This document shows, in pieces, positions 28,587-37,533 of a DNA stretch of 64,000 bases (within the stretch, counting starts at the first letter, position 1; each line of letters starts with the position of its first letter). The DNA is taken from the NCBI RefSeq assembly GCF_937958655.1, contig NZ_CALGNH010000014.1, forward strand, positions 1 to 64,000, given 5' to 3'. The position numbers and the translations under genes are program-made. This stretch comes from an uncultured Winogradskyella sp. GTDB taxonomy: Bacteria > Bacteroidota > Bacteroidia > Flavobacteriales > Flavobacteriaceae. The notes under the pieces are model-generated. The model saw only the letters and a program-made list of their open reading frames with translations. It searched no databases and had not been told where the DNA came from.

Positions 28587-30362
28587 ATGAATTCTTCTAA
28601 AGAAAACTTTTTTGCAACAAAGGTTATGGGACACCCTGCAGGTCTGTTTGTTCTTTTTTTTACAGAAATGTGGGAGCGTTTTTCCTACTATGGCATGCGT
28701 GCTATTTTAGTAATCTTCTTAACAGGTGTTGTTACTGGTGATAATCCTGGGTGGGGTTGGGATAAACCAGCAGCATTATCCTTATTGGGTACTTACGCCA
28801 TGTTTGTTTACCTAACCCCAATAGTTGGCGGTTGGTTAGCAGATAACAAAATTGGCTATCGTATGGCTGTTGTCATAGGTGCTTTACTAATGACATTGGG
28901 ACATGCTTCTATGGCCATTGAAACTCCACTGTTTTTATATATCGGTATCACATTTTTGATTCTTGGTAATGGATTTTTTAAGCCAAATATGACATCAATA
29001 ATTTCTAAAATGTATGAAGGTCATGATGAAAAGAAGGATGGTGCATATAATATCTTCTATATGGGTGTAAATGCCGGAGCTTTCTTGGGTATTATGTTAT
29101 GCGGTTGGCTCGGTGAAAATGTTGGTTGGAGTTATGGTTTTGGGCTTGCAGGAATTTTCATGTTCTTAGGTATGGTTCAGTTTTACTATGCACAACCATT
29201 ATTTGGTGATGTTGGTGCTAAACCAAAAGATGAAGACAAAGGTATTATAGATACACTTACTAATAACCTTGATGATACATCGCAGAAGATATCCGTAAAA
29301 CTTAATAAATTTCTAACAGTAGATTATATCTTAATTACCATATTTATTATTTCGGCATTAATATTTATTGTAAATGATCCACTTAGTAAAATTGGAAATA
29401 TTAATGCTTTAAATTTTACGGTTGCTGGAATGACCGATTCATTATTTTTTGCTTTATTAGCAGCCATAGTTTTTGTCATTATTTTAATAGTTAGAATCCC
29501 AAGATATGAGCGCATAGTTCGCGATCGCATGGTTGCATTTACTATCTTCTGTATATTTACTATTTTCTTTTGGGCAGCTTTTGAGCAGGCCGCCGGATCC
29601 TTACCAATTTATACTAGAGATTTTACAGATAGAGTTTTAGAAGGTAATGCAGCGTCTATTTTTAAAATCATCGATTTAATAGTTACTATAGTGCCTATAG
29701 GAATTATCACTTACGTTTTAATTAGGCTATTTAAACAAACGTTCGATAGAATTAGTTTATCTAATATAGTACTTGCCATTAGTTTTGTCATTATTTGGGC
29801 TTTAGTAATATATAAATTATATGTTAACTTTAGTGTAGAAGCTAAAGAGGTAGAAATTACTTGGTTTGCTATTTTAAATTCTTTGTTCATTATTATTTTT
29901 GCACCATTGTTTACCAAATGGTGGGATAGTAAATACAATCCGCCAGCCTCTGTTAAGTATGCTTTAGGTCTCATTGTAATGGCTATTGGTTTTGGGCTAT
30001 TGGCATTTGCTACTCGTAATGTGCCTTTAGGTGCTGAAACAGCTAAGTTGAGTATGATTTGGTTAGTTTTAGCTTATTTGTTTCATACTTTAGGTGAATT
30101 GTGTTTATCTCCAATGGGCTTGTCATATTTAAGTAAGTTGGTGCCAGCTCGTATGGTTGCCTTTATGTTTGGTGTTTATTATTTAGCAATTGCAATAGGA
30201 AATAAAATGGCACATTATGTAGGAGGAGATATCGAGAAAATTACTAAAGAAGATGGATTGTCTTATTTCTTCTTAATATTTACTATTGTACCAATAGGAC
30301 TTGGTTTAGTTTCTTTGGCCTTACATCCTTTATTAAAAAAACTAATGCACGGAGTACGTTAA
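28587..30362 (+). CDS. POT family peptide MFS transporter (second paralog, longer)
   Basis: GHPAGLFVLFFTEMWERFSYYGMRAILVIFL; IFYMGVNAGAFLG; AYLFHTLGELCLSPMGLSYLSKLVP. Confidence 0.95.
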   Translation: MNSSKENFFATKVMGHPAGLFVLFFTEMWERFSYYGMRAILVIFLTGVVTGDNPGWGWDKPAALSLLGTYAMFVYLTPIVGGWLADNKIGYRMAVVIGALLMTLGHASMAIETPLFLYIGITFLILGNGFFKPNMTSIISKMYEGHDEKKDGAYNIFYMGVNAGAFLGIMLCGWLGENVGWSYGFGLAGIFMFLGMVQFYYAQPLFGDVGAKPKDEDKGIIDTLTNNLDDTSQKISVKLNKFLTVDYILITIFIISALIFIVNDPLSKIGNINALNFTVAGMTDSLFFALLAAIVFVIILIVRIPRYERIVRDRMVAFTIFCIFTIFFWAAFEQAAGSLPIYTRDFTDRVLEGNAASIFKIIDLIVTIVPIGIITYVLIRLFKQTFDRISLSNIVLAISFVIIWALVIYKLYVNFSVEAKEVEITWFAILNSLFIIIFAPLFTKWWDSKYNPPASVKYALGLIVMAIGFGLLAFATRNVPLGAETAKLSMIWLVLAYLFHTLGELCLSPMGLSYLSKLVPARMVAFMFGVYYLAIAIGNKMAHYVGGDIEKITKEDGLSYFFLIFTIVPIGLGLVSLALHPLLKKLMHGVR

Positions 30363-30465
30363 TTATAGCGTTAAATAAAATGAAAATTCACCTTAAAAGG
30401 AGCATTTTTTGTAAGTTCGGTACGAGATTTGCAACCATTAGGTTACCAAATAAAGTGAGGATAAA

Positions 30466-31029
30466 ATGAAACAAATAGGATTAGTACTTCTTGTTGTGGT
30501 TTTAACAGCATTTAAGCCAACCACAGAAGCCGCAGAAAATAAAATTAATTGGGTAACAATAGAAGAAGCATTAGAGCTTCAAAAAAAAGAGCCTAAAAAG
30601 ATTATTATGGATGTTTACACCAAATGGTGTGGGCCATGTAAAATGTTAGATAAAAATACATTTGGTAATGCTGATGTTGCAGATTATATAAATAAACATT
30701 ACTACGCCGTAAAGTTTAATGCAGAAGGTAATGACGAGGTCAGGTTTATGGATAAAACATTCAAAAACCCAGATTACGATCCTGCAAAAGCCAATAGACG
30801 AAATAGTCAGCATGAATTTGCAAGATATCTAAAGGTAAGAGCATATCCTACTATGGTCTTCTTTGATGAAGAAGCAAAGTTTATAGCCCCAATTTCAGGA
30901 TATCTTAAACCGCAAAATTTAGAATTGTACCTAAAAATGTTTAAAAGCGATAAACACAAGGAAATGGATACACAAGAAAAATTCAACGAATACTACAAAT
31001 CTTTTAAGCCTTCTTTTAAAGAGTTATAA
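30466..31029 (+). CDS. thioredoxin family protein
   Basis: IIMDVYTKWCGPCKMLDKNTFGNADVADYINKHYYAVKFNAEG (WCGPCK). Confidence 0.93.
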   Translation: MKQIGLVLLVVVLTAFKPTTEAAENKINWVTIEEALELQKKEPKKIIMDVYTKWCGPCKMLDKNTFGNADVADYINKHYYAVKFNAEGNDEVRFMDKTFKNPDYDPAKANRRNSQHEFARYLKVRAYPTMVFFDEEAKFIAPISGYLKPQNLELYLKMFKSDKHKEMDTQEKFNEYYKSFKPSFKEL

Positions 31030-31088
31030 AAAAAATAAGCAATTGGAAAAAAATCTGGTTAAGCCCAGTTAAAACCTAATTTTTCTTT

Positions 31089-33119
31089 TTATTTAAGTAT
31101 AAAAGCACCCTTTTCATTCGTATAATGAAAAGGGTGCTTTTTTTCTTTGCAAGTTACCTTCCAGCGTTTTACATAAGTTTTGTAATTGCTTGCGTCAGCA
31201 ATGATGAGTCTTGGGTTGAGACTGTCGATAACACGATTAAGGTTAATCTTAGGAGAGTTTCTGAGCAATATTAAATTAGGTTTAAATGATAATCCTTCAT
31301 AAACGCCAATGCTATCAATAACTAGAATAGTTTGGTCTTTAAATTTGTAAAAGGACTCTAGACGACCCATAGTGACTTCATCTAATAATTCCCCAACCTT
31401 GTAATTTTTAATGGCATTGTCGGTTTTCTGTTTTAAGGAATCCAAATTATGATGAACTGTTAATTGCTCATTTGCTTTTTGACCTATTATGGTAAAACGA
31501 CTTTTATTAAATACTATAATAGCAGTATCCTGACTTTTAAATTTGTTATAAAATAATAGGGACTGAAACCCAATAACACCAATCAAACACAACGCCAACC
31601 ATTTAAAGTTTTTGAATTTGTAGAACTGTACCAAAGCCGCAATAATAAAGTAGCTCAATACCACTTGTAATAAAGTAAACGGAATATCTCTTAATAGAAA
31701 ATCCTCAAATTGTGCCACCCATGCAATAAAGCCATTTAGGCTTTCAATAAAATAGCTATAAGTTGTAACAATTGTATCTGTGAGTAAGTTTAATAATGAT
31801 AGTACAATGACCAACAGTCCAAAGCCTAAAATCAAACCTAAAAATGGAATGACCACCAAATTTGAAATAAAAAACAAACCCGGAAACTGATGAAAATAAA
31901 ACAAACTGATAGGCACAACACCAAACTGAGCAGCAAGTGTAACGGTAAAGATTTGCCATGGTTTATCTAAAATCCAGTATTTGGGTTGCCACAGTTTGTA
32001 TAAGATGGGTTGAATACTCACAATACCCAAAACGGCTAAGTAGCTCATCTGAAACCCTACTTCAAATAAAAAAGTTGGCTTAAAAAGCAATATAAAAAAT
32101 GCCGAAATGGCTAACGTATTATAAATATTAGCTGGTCGTTTTAAGTGCATTGCAATACTGATAATGCTAAACATAGCAACAGCTCTTGTTACCGAAGGAG
32201 AGAGGCCAGCAATAATAGCAAAACACCATAATAGAACGACCATGATTAAAGGTCTCAAGACACGTCCATGCTTTAAGTAGAGTAGTGGTTTAAAAAGAAA
32301 ATTAAGAATCAACAATAAAATCCCAACATGAAGCCCAGAAACTGCCAAAATATGTATGGTGCCAGAATTAACATAGTTGTTATAAATTGTTTTGTCTATC
32401 GTTTGACGTTGCCCAAGCAGTAGTGCATTGATGATACTTAGAGTCTCATCCTTAAAACCGGCAGTAACAAGCTTTTCGTTTATGGTTGTTCGTAACTTGT
32501 CTGCAAAACCATAGATGGAAGTTTTAGAATCTGAAAGTAATAGTAGTTCACTATGTTTGAGATAGAGTTGATTATAGACCTGTTTAAGTTCTAAATACTT
32601 ACTATAATCAAATTGGTGAGGATTTAATGGTTTTTGAATCTTTTTAAGTTCTGTAGAAGCATAGAAAACGGCATCTACTGGTAAAATTGAATTTATAGAG
32701 TCGTGATTTATGTTTATTAATAATTTTCCATGAGCAGTCTTATCATTTAGTGCTAATACAGATGCTATATATTTAGTATTATAAGCATCTGGTTTGAGGC
32801 GTTCTTCTATTTTAACAATTACAGTCTTAAAATTCTCATTGGTCGCTAAACTAGTGTAGTGATAAGGTCTTAAGGTTTCATTCTGTATGTTAACGGCATT
32901 AATACCAATACTTATCATACATAAATAAGCTAGTAATGTAAAATAAGGTTGACGGTCAATTTTTCCATTGAGGAGAAACCAATACATACCCAAGAAAGTA
33001 ATCAATGTAACGGTAACGAAAAGTATAACCTCAAAATCAAGATGAAAATAATGTGCGAACGCTATACCAATGATTAGGCAAGCGGTTAATTTTATGATGG
33101 TGAAATTGAGTAACTTCAT
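31089..33119 (-). CDS. comEC: ComEC/Rec2 family competence protein
   Basis: LINALLLGQRQTIDKTIYNNYVNSGTIHILAVSGLHVGILLLIL; LSPSVTRAVAMFSI; multi-TM. Confidence 0.93.
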   Translation of the reverse strand: MKLLNFTIIKLTACLIIGIAFAHYFHLDFEVILFVTVTLITFLGMYWFLLNGKIDRQPYFTLLAYLCMISIGINAVNIQNETLRPYHYTSLATNENFKTVIVKIEERLKPDAYNTKYIASVLALNDKTAHGKLLININHDSINSILPVDAVFYASTELKKIQKPLNPHQFDYSKYLELKQVYNQLYLKHSELLLLSDSKTSIYGFADKLRTTINEKLVTAGFKDETLSIINALLLGQRQTIDKTIYNNYVNSGTIHILAVSGLHVGILLLILNFLFKPLLYLKHGRVLRPLIMVVLLWCFAIIAGLSPSVTRAVAMFSIISIAMHLKRPANIYNTLAISAFFILLFKPTFLFEVGFQMSYLAVLGIVSIQPILYKLWQPKYWILDKPWQIFTVTLAAQFGVVPISLFYFHQFPGLFFISNLVVIPFLGLILGFGLLVIVLSLLNLLTDTIVTTYSYFIESLNGFIAWVAQFEDFLLRDIPFTLLQVVLSYFIIAALVQFYKFKNFKWLALCLIGVIGFQSLLFYNKFKSQDTAIIVFNKSRFTIIGQKANEQLTVHHNLDSLKQKTDNAIKNYKVGELLDEVTMGRLESFYKFKDQTILVIDSIGVYEGLSFKPNLILLRNSPKINLNRVIDSLNPRLIIADASNYKTYVKRWKVTCKEKKHPFHYTNEKGAFILK
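31101..31144 (+). terminator. strong intrinsic terminator for the thioredoxin-like gene, embedded in the 3' coding end of comEC
   Basis: aaaagcacccttttcatt-cgtat-aatgaaaagggtgctttttttt: ~18-bp perfect arms followed by a T tract on the + strand. comEC stop is at 31089. Confidence 0.8.
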
Positions 33120-33137
33120 TCAAAATAAATACAATCG

Positions 33138-33377
33138 TTAGTTAAAATCGAATAAATCACCAATTGAAATATTTAAGGCCTTTGAAATGCTAAGAAGAGT
33201 AGTTATTGTTGTGTTTATCTCACCACGTTCAATGCGGCCAACTTGGCTTATAGGAATATCCGCATCATTAGCAAGATTTTCTTGAGATAAGTTCCTTTCT
33301 TTTCTAAGTTTCCTCAAGTTTTTACCAAATCCACATAGATATTGATGATGACGTCGACTCACGTCACAATATTGCAA
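33138..33377 (-). CDS. XRE family HTH regulator
   Basis: GKNLRKLRKERNLSQENLANDADIPISQVGRIERGEINTTITTLLSISKALNISIGDLFDFN. Start uncertain (TTG 33377, GTG 33362 or internal). Confidence 0.88.
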   Translation of the reverse strand: MQYCDVSRRHHQYLCGFGKNLRKLRKERNLSQENLANDADIPISQVGRIERGEINTTITTLLSISKALNISIGDLFDFN

Positions 33378-33395
33378 CTCAAAACTATTTTTATA

Positions 33396-33411
33396 AACGC
33401 ATATATGCGTT
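33396..33411. promoter_or_regulatory. perfect 16-bp palindrome, operator candidate
   Basis: AACGCATATATGCGTT between the divergent XRE gene and the small secreted protein gene. Confidence 0.55.
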
Positions 33412-33462
33412 ATTTAATTATTTTTTTATTAAATTGCATGTAATGTCAAATAATCTTAAAAT

Positions 33463-33738
33463 ATGAAAAAAATTTATTTATCTTTCGTTATGCTATTAGG
33501 GTTTATTTCAATAGCTAATACTCAAATTTGCACTTATGGTTGCGCTCAAATATTTTCTGATGTTATAGTTGGTTATGGCTATTCTTGGGAAATTGGTGAA
33601 AATGAAAAATGTGGTTCTCGACCTCCTTCAGGTGGTGATGTGTATTTTGCCGTTGTTATAGGTAGTAACAATTCTAATCAAAATATTGTAGTAGACCAAG
33701 GAGTTTACGATTCGTATAATGGTGCTACGGCATGCTAA
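33463..33738 (+). CDS. small secreted Cys-containing hypothetical protein (91 aa)
   Basis: MKKIYLSFVMLLGFISIANTQ signal peptide, then ICTYGCAQIF...EKCGSRPPSGGDVYF...YNGATAC. Confidence 0.65.
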   Translation: MKKIYLSFVMLLGFISIANTQICTYGCAQIFSDVIVGYGYSWEIGENEKCGSRPPSGGDVYFAVVIGSNNSNQNIVVDQGVYDSYNGATAC

Positions 33739-33749
33739 ATTTTAAAATT

Positions 33750-34418
33750 ATGAGAAATTTCAAAACACAATTATTTACATTTTTATTAATATTATTGGTT
33801 TTTAGTTGTAGCGACCAAAATAATGAAAATGTTAATACCAGTATGTTAAATAAGAAAGTGGATAATTTAACCGGGTCACATAAATCATTTATAAATTTTA
33901 ATGATAATTCTTATAAGGATCAATTGCCATATGTCAATGGAGATTATGATATATCAAAACTTTCTTTAGAATTAAAATTAAAAGACATTATAAATTCTGA
34001 TAATTATTCATGGGAGTATTTCAACAAGCTTTATAATGAAGATTTTAATGTTTCTGAAAAACAATTTATATCTTACATAATCCTTGCGAAGAAAGATTTA
34101 ATTGGCGATTTTATTGCTAACCCAAATAAAAGAAAGTCTGCTTTAGTATTAAAGTATACAGGAGTTTTAGTCAATTCAGAATATATTGGATATAATGTAT
34201 TGTATAATAGTTTAATTAGTTTAAATCAATCAAATGAGGATTACTCTGATTATATTCAAAGCTTTAAGGATAATATAAGTATCTATTCTGTAAATGATAC
34301 TTTTCATAAAGATTTTATTAATTCTGACGTAGAGGGAAGTAATTTATCGCATTACTCGAAAAAAATTAAGTCTAATTATGAATTTTTAAATAGGATTAAT
34401 GATATTGTTGTGAAGTGA
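33750..34418 (+). CDS. hypothetical lipoprotein
   Basis: MRNFKTQLFTFLLILLVFSCSDQNN lipobox; start chosen at 33750 rather than 33732. Confidence 0.7.
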   Translation: MRNFKTQLFTFLLILLVFSCSDQNNENVNTSMLNKKVDNLTGSHKSFINFNDNSYKDQLPYVNGDYDISKLSLELKLKDIINSDNYSWEYFNKLYNEDFNVSEKQFISYIILAKKDLIGDFIANPNKRKSALVLKYTGVLVNSEYIGYNVLYNSLISLNQSNEDYSDYIQSFKDNISIYSVNDTFHKDFINSDVEGSNLSHYSKKIKSNYEFLNRINDIVVK

Positions 34419-34443
34419 TATCTTTATTTAAAACTACTTATAT

Positions 34444-34477
34444 ATTGAGCAATCAAATTATGATTGCTCAATTTTTT
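34444..34477. terminator. terminator hairpin between convergent genes
   Basis: ttgagcaatcaaattatgattgctcaatttttt. Confidence 0.75.
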
Positions 34478-34505
34478 ATGCATAAAAAAGGGCTTCTGAT
34501 CAAAT

Positions 34506-35018
34506 CTAATTCAATACTCTCCTCGCCTGCACATAGGCAAAATACCAATACTTTTCCGCTAAGGACGATATCATAACACCTCTGCTGCTTGAGGCATGTA
34601 TAAACTCAACATTACCAGGGCGTATATTAGTGACGATGCCAACATGGTTGACTTTTCGGCTGTTTTTTTTGGTAGCAAAAAAGACCAAATCACCAACATT
34701 AACGTCCTTAACATCTATCCAATCTCCATAGGATTTAAGGTTGGCCGTTGTTCTTGGTACAGATACATTATGGTCTTTAAAAGACGTGTAAACCAAACCA
34801 GAACAATCCATCCCACGTTTGCTAGTACCACCGTATTTGTAACGGGTACCATTAAATTTCTTAGCGTATTTAGCAATGCTCTCGGCTTTTGCAGAGGCTT
34901 TAGTGTTGGTGTTAACTTTTACGGTATGCGTTTGTCGTTTTTTACTAGAATAGGTTTTTTTGGATTTACAACTGCAGCACAATAAAATTATCAGTAGAAT
35001 GGGTAAAATTTGTTTCAT
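34506..35018 (-). CDS. C40 family peptidase (NlpC/P60) lipoprotein
   Basis: LLCCSCKSKK lipobox; GTRYKYGGTSKRGMDCSGLVYTSFKDHNVSVPRTT; NVGDLVFFATKKNSRKVNHVGIV. Confidence 0.94.
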   Translation of the reverse strand: MKQILPILLIILLCCSCKSKKTYSSKKRQTHTVKVNTNTKASAKAESIAKYAKKFNGTRYKYGGTSKRGMDCSGLVYTSFKDHNVSVPRTTANLKSYGDWIDVKDVNVGDLVFFATKKNSRKVNHVGIVTNIRPGNVEFIHASSSRGVMISSLAEKYWYFAYVQARRVLN

Positions 35019-35020
35019 TT

Positions 35021-35160
35021 CTCTAATCTCTAATCTCTAATCTCTAATCTCTAATCTCTAATCTCTAATCTCTAATCTCTAATCTCTAATCTCTAATCTC
35101 TAATCTCTAATCTCTAATCTCTAATCTCTAATTTCTAATTTCTAATCTCTCATCTCTAAT
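35021..35160. repeat. heptamer tandem array (CTCTAAT)x20: 16 perfect units then TTCTAAT, TTCTAAT, CTCTCAT, CTCTAAT
   Basis: Direct count: 35021-35132 is 112 nt (16 perfect units) and 35133-35160 is 4 variant units. Confidence 0.97.
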
Positions 35161-36261
35161 CTTTTCATAAATCAATCGTGCAGCAGTGGCGCTGGCTCCT
35201 TTGCCGCCAAGCTTTTTTTCTAAATCGTAATAATCTAAGAAAAGTTGTTCTCGTTTTTCCGAATTTAAGATCGTAGTCAATTCTTTATTAAGGCGCTTTT
35301 TATTTAAATCACCTTGTATGAGTTCGGTAACTACTTCACGATCCATAATCAAATTAACTAACGAAATAAATTTAAGCGTTATTATACGTTTAGCAATCTG
35401 GTAAGAAAGCCAATTCGCTTTATAGCATACGACTTGCGGTACTTTAAATAATGCCGTTTCCAATGTTGCAGTGCCAGAAGTAACTAAGGCAGCATAAGCA
35501 ATACTTAATAAATCGTAGGTTTTGTTAGAAATAAAACTCACATTATCTTGTTTTATAAAAGGCTTATAAAAATCATAATCTTGGCTAGGTGCTCCAGCAA
35601 TAACGAACTGATAATCTTCAAAATCGTTAACTAAGCTCAACATAACTCCGAGCATTTTGGTGATTTCTTGCTTACGGCTGCCAGGTAATAAAGCAATAAT
35701 AGGTTTGGTGCTTAATTTATAGGTGTTTCTAAATTCAATTTCATTAATCTGAGGTCTATTCGCAATTGCATCAATCAGGGGATGGCCCACAAAGTGGACG
35801 TTGTAATTATATTTTTTGTAGAAGTCCTTTTCAAAAGGTAGAATACAATACATGGCATCTACGTCGCGTTTAATTTTTTCAACACGTCCAGCTCTAGAGG
35901 CCCAAACCTGTGGGGAAATATAATAATGGGTTATAAAATTTTTCCCTTTTGCCCATTTGGCAATTCTAAGATTAAAGCCCGAGTTGTCAATAAAAATGAT
36001 AACATCGGGTATAAAGGCTTCAATATCTTGTTTACAAAATTTGAGATGACTAGAGATTTTCTTAAGGTTTAAGATGACCTCGGCAAAGCCCATAAATTGA
36101 CGCTCTTTGTAATGCATTACCAATTCACCGCCAACGGCTTTCATTAAATCTCCTCCCCAAAATCTTATGGTTGCTTTGTTATCTTCCTTAAATAGAGCCT
36201 TCATGAGGTTAGAACCGTGTAAATCGCCCGAAGCTTCGCCAACAATGATGTAATATTTCAT
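35128..36261 (-). CDS. lpxB: lipid-A-disaccharide synthase
   Basis: MKYYIIVGEASGDLHGSNLMKALF; FWGGDLMKAVGGELV; ALLPGSRKQEI; SGTATLETALFKVPQVV. C-term EKIRDERLEIRN is encoded within the heptamer array. Confidence 0.96.
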   Translation of the reverse strand: MKYYIIVGEASGDLHGSNLMKALFKEDNKATIRFWGGDLMKAVGGELVMHYKERQFMGFAEVILNLKKISSHLKFCKQDIEAFIPDVIIFIDNSGFNLRIAKWAKGKNFITHYYISPQVWASRAGRVEKIKRDVDAMYCILPFEKDFYKKYNYNVHFVGHPLIDAIANRPQINEIEFRNTYKLSTKPIIALLPGSRKQEITKMLGVMLSLVNDFEDYQFVIAGAPSQDYDFYKPFIKQDNVSFISNKTYDLLSIAYAALVTSGTATLETALFKVPQVVCYKANWLSYQIAKRIITLKFISLVNLIMDREVVTELIQGDLNKKRLNKELTTILNSEKREQLFLDYYDLEKKLGGKGASATAARLIYEKIRDERLEIRN

Positions 36262-36268
36262 GTGTTTG

Positions 36269-36595
36269 TTAATTCATGAATTTAATAATCATGGTAATTA
36301 CAAAGACCAAAATTGTTGCAATTAGTACACCTTTGGCTCTGTTGTCTCTGTTTTTCTTTAGAAATAAAAAGAATGCACCTAGATTTAAAAGTGCTCCAAT
36401 ACTCATAAGTTTAGTTAAGGTGCCGTTTGCAATGGCTGAGGCAACAACATTAGACCAATCATCTGATTTTCCAAATATTTGAATGGCAAAGACCAGTCCA
36501 AAAACTGCAGCAATTAAGCCAACACCGAATCCTATTAAAATTTCTTTTTTCATATTAATTTGCCGCTTAAAGCGGTAATCTTTTAAAAGTGTCAA
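36269..36595 (-). CDS. small membrane protein of unknown function
   Basis: Hydrophobic ORF between lpxB and surE; likely start MKKEILIGFGVGLIAAVFG. Confidence 0.65.
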   Translation of the reverse strand: MTLLKDYRFKRQINMKKEILIGFGVGLIAAVFGLVFAIQIFGKSDDWSNVVASAIANGTLTKLMSIGALLNLGAFFLFLKKNRDNRAKGVLIATILVFVITMIIKFMN

Positions 36596-36598
36596 TAA

Positions 36599-37369
36599 CT
36601 AATTCAACTTCCAAGTATTCAGCTTCTGTATTTCGCGATAAGCAGTTAAATCAAACTGTACAGGTACTACAGAGACGTAGCCATTGGCTAGTGCCCATTC
36701 GTCTGTATCCTCGCCATTGTCCATATTTACAAATGTTCCTGCTAACCAATAATAGTCGCGTCCCATTGGGTTAGTGCGTTTATCAAATTCCTCTTCCCAA
36801 TTAGCACGTGCTTGGCGACATACTTTAATACCTTTTATTTCTTTTTCTTTAATATTTGGTAAATTAACGTTTAATACCACACCGTCTGAAAGTCCGTTCT
36901 CTAAAACCTGACGTGTTATGGTTTCTACAAAGGATCTACAATGTTTAAAATTAGCACTCCAGTTGTAATCTAATAACGAAAACCCAACCGCAGGTATGCC
37001 TTCTATACCAGCCTCTATAGCAGCGCTCATTGTACCAGAATAAATAACATTGATAGATGAATTTGAGCCATGGTTAATCCCAGAAACACAAATATCTGGT
37101 TTACGATCTAAAATCTCCCTTACAGCTAGTTTTACACAATCTGCCGGAGTACCAGAGCAGCTATATTCAGGCTGTTTACCATCAATATTTACGTTTTCTA
37201 AATGTAGCGTAGCGTTTACTGTAATAGCATGTCCCATGCCGCTTTGAGGGCTGTCTGGTGCCACCACAATGACGTCTCCAATTTGTCGCATTATAGAAAT
37301 TAGCATTCTAATTCCTGGTGCTGTAATTCCATCATCATTGGTCACTAAAATCAAAGGACGTTTAGACAT
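36599..37369 (-). CDS. surE: 5'/3'-nucleotidase SurE
   Basis: PLILVTNDDGITAPGIRMLISIM...VVAPDSPQSGMGHAITV; VSGINHGSNSSINVIYSGTMSAAIEA. Confidence 0.97.
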   Translation of the reverse strand: MSKRPLILVTNDDGITAPGIRMLISIMRQIGDVIVVAPDSPQSGMGHAITVNATLHLENVNIDGKQPEYSCSGTPADCVKLAVREILDRKPDICVSGINHGSNSSINVIYSGTMSAAIEAGIEGIPAVGFSLLDYNWSANFKHCRSFVETITRQVLENGLSDGVVLNVNLPNIKEKEIKGIKVCRQARANWEEEFDKRTNPMGRDYYWLAGTFVNMDNGEDTDEWALANGYVSVVPVQFDLTAYREIQKLNTWKLN

Positions 37370-37533
37370 GTTTATAAGTTTAGTTTAGATACTGTAAAAA
37401 TACTAAAAAGCTCAAGAATGACCAGTAATTGTAGCTTTAACAAAAAATTAGTGCCTCCTTTTTTCTTGGCATGGTTTTTTCTTCTATTTTAGTAATCTGT
37501 AGAAATGCCACTAATCATTTTAAAAAATAAACT

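Noticed and set aside
35021-35160. Possible CRISPR array
   Set aside because: Units are 7 nt with no spacers; this is a simple tandem repeat and no cas genes are present.
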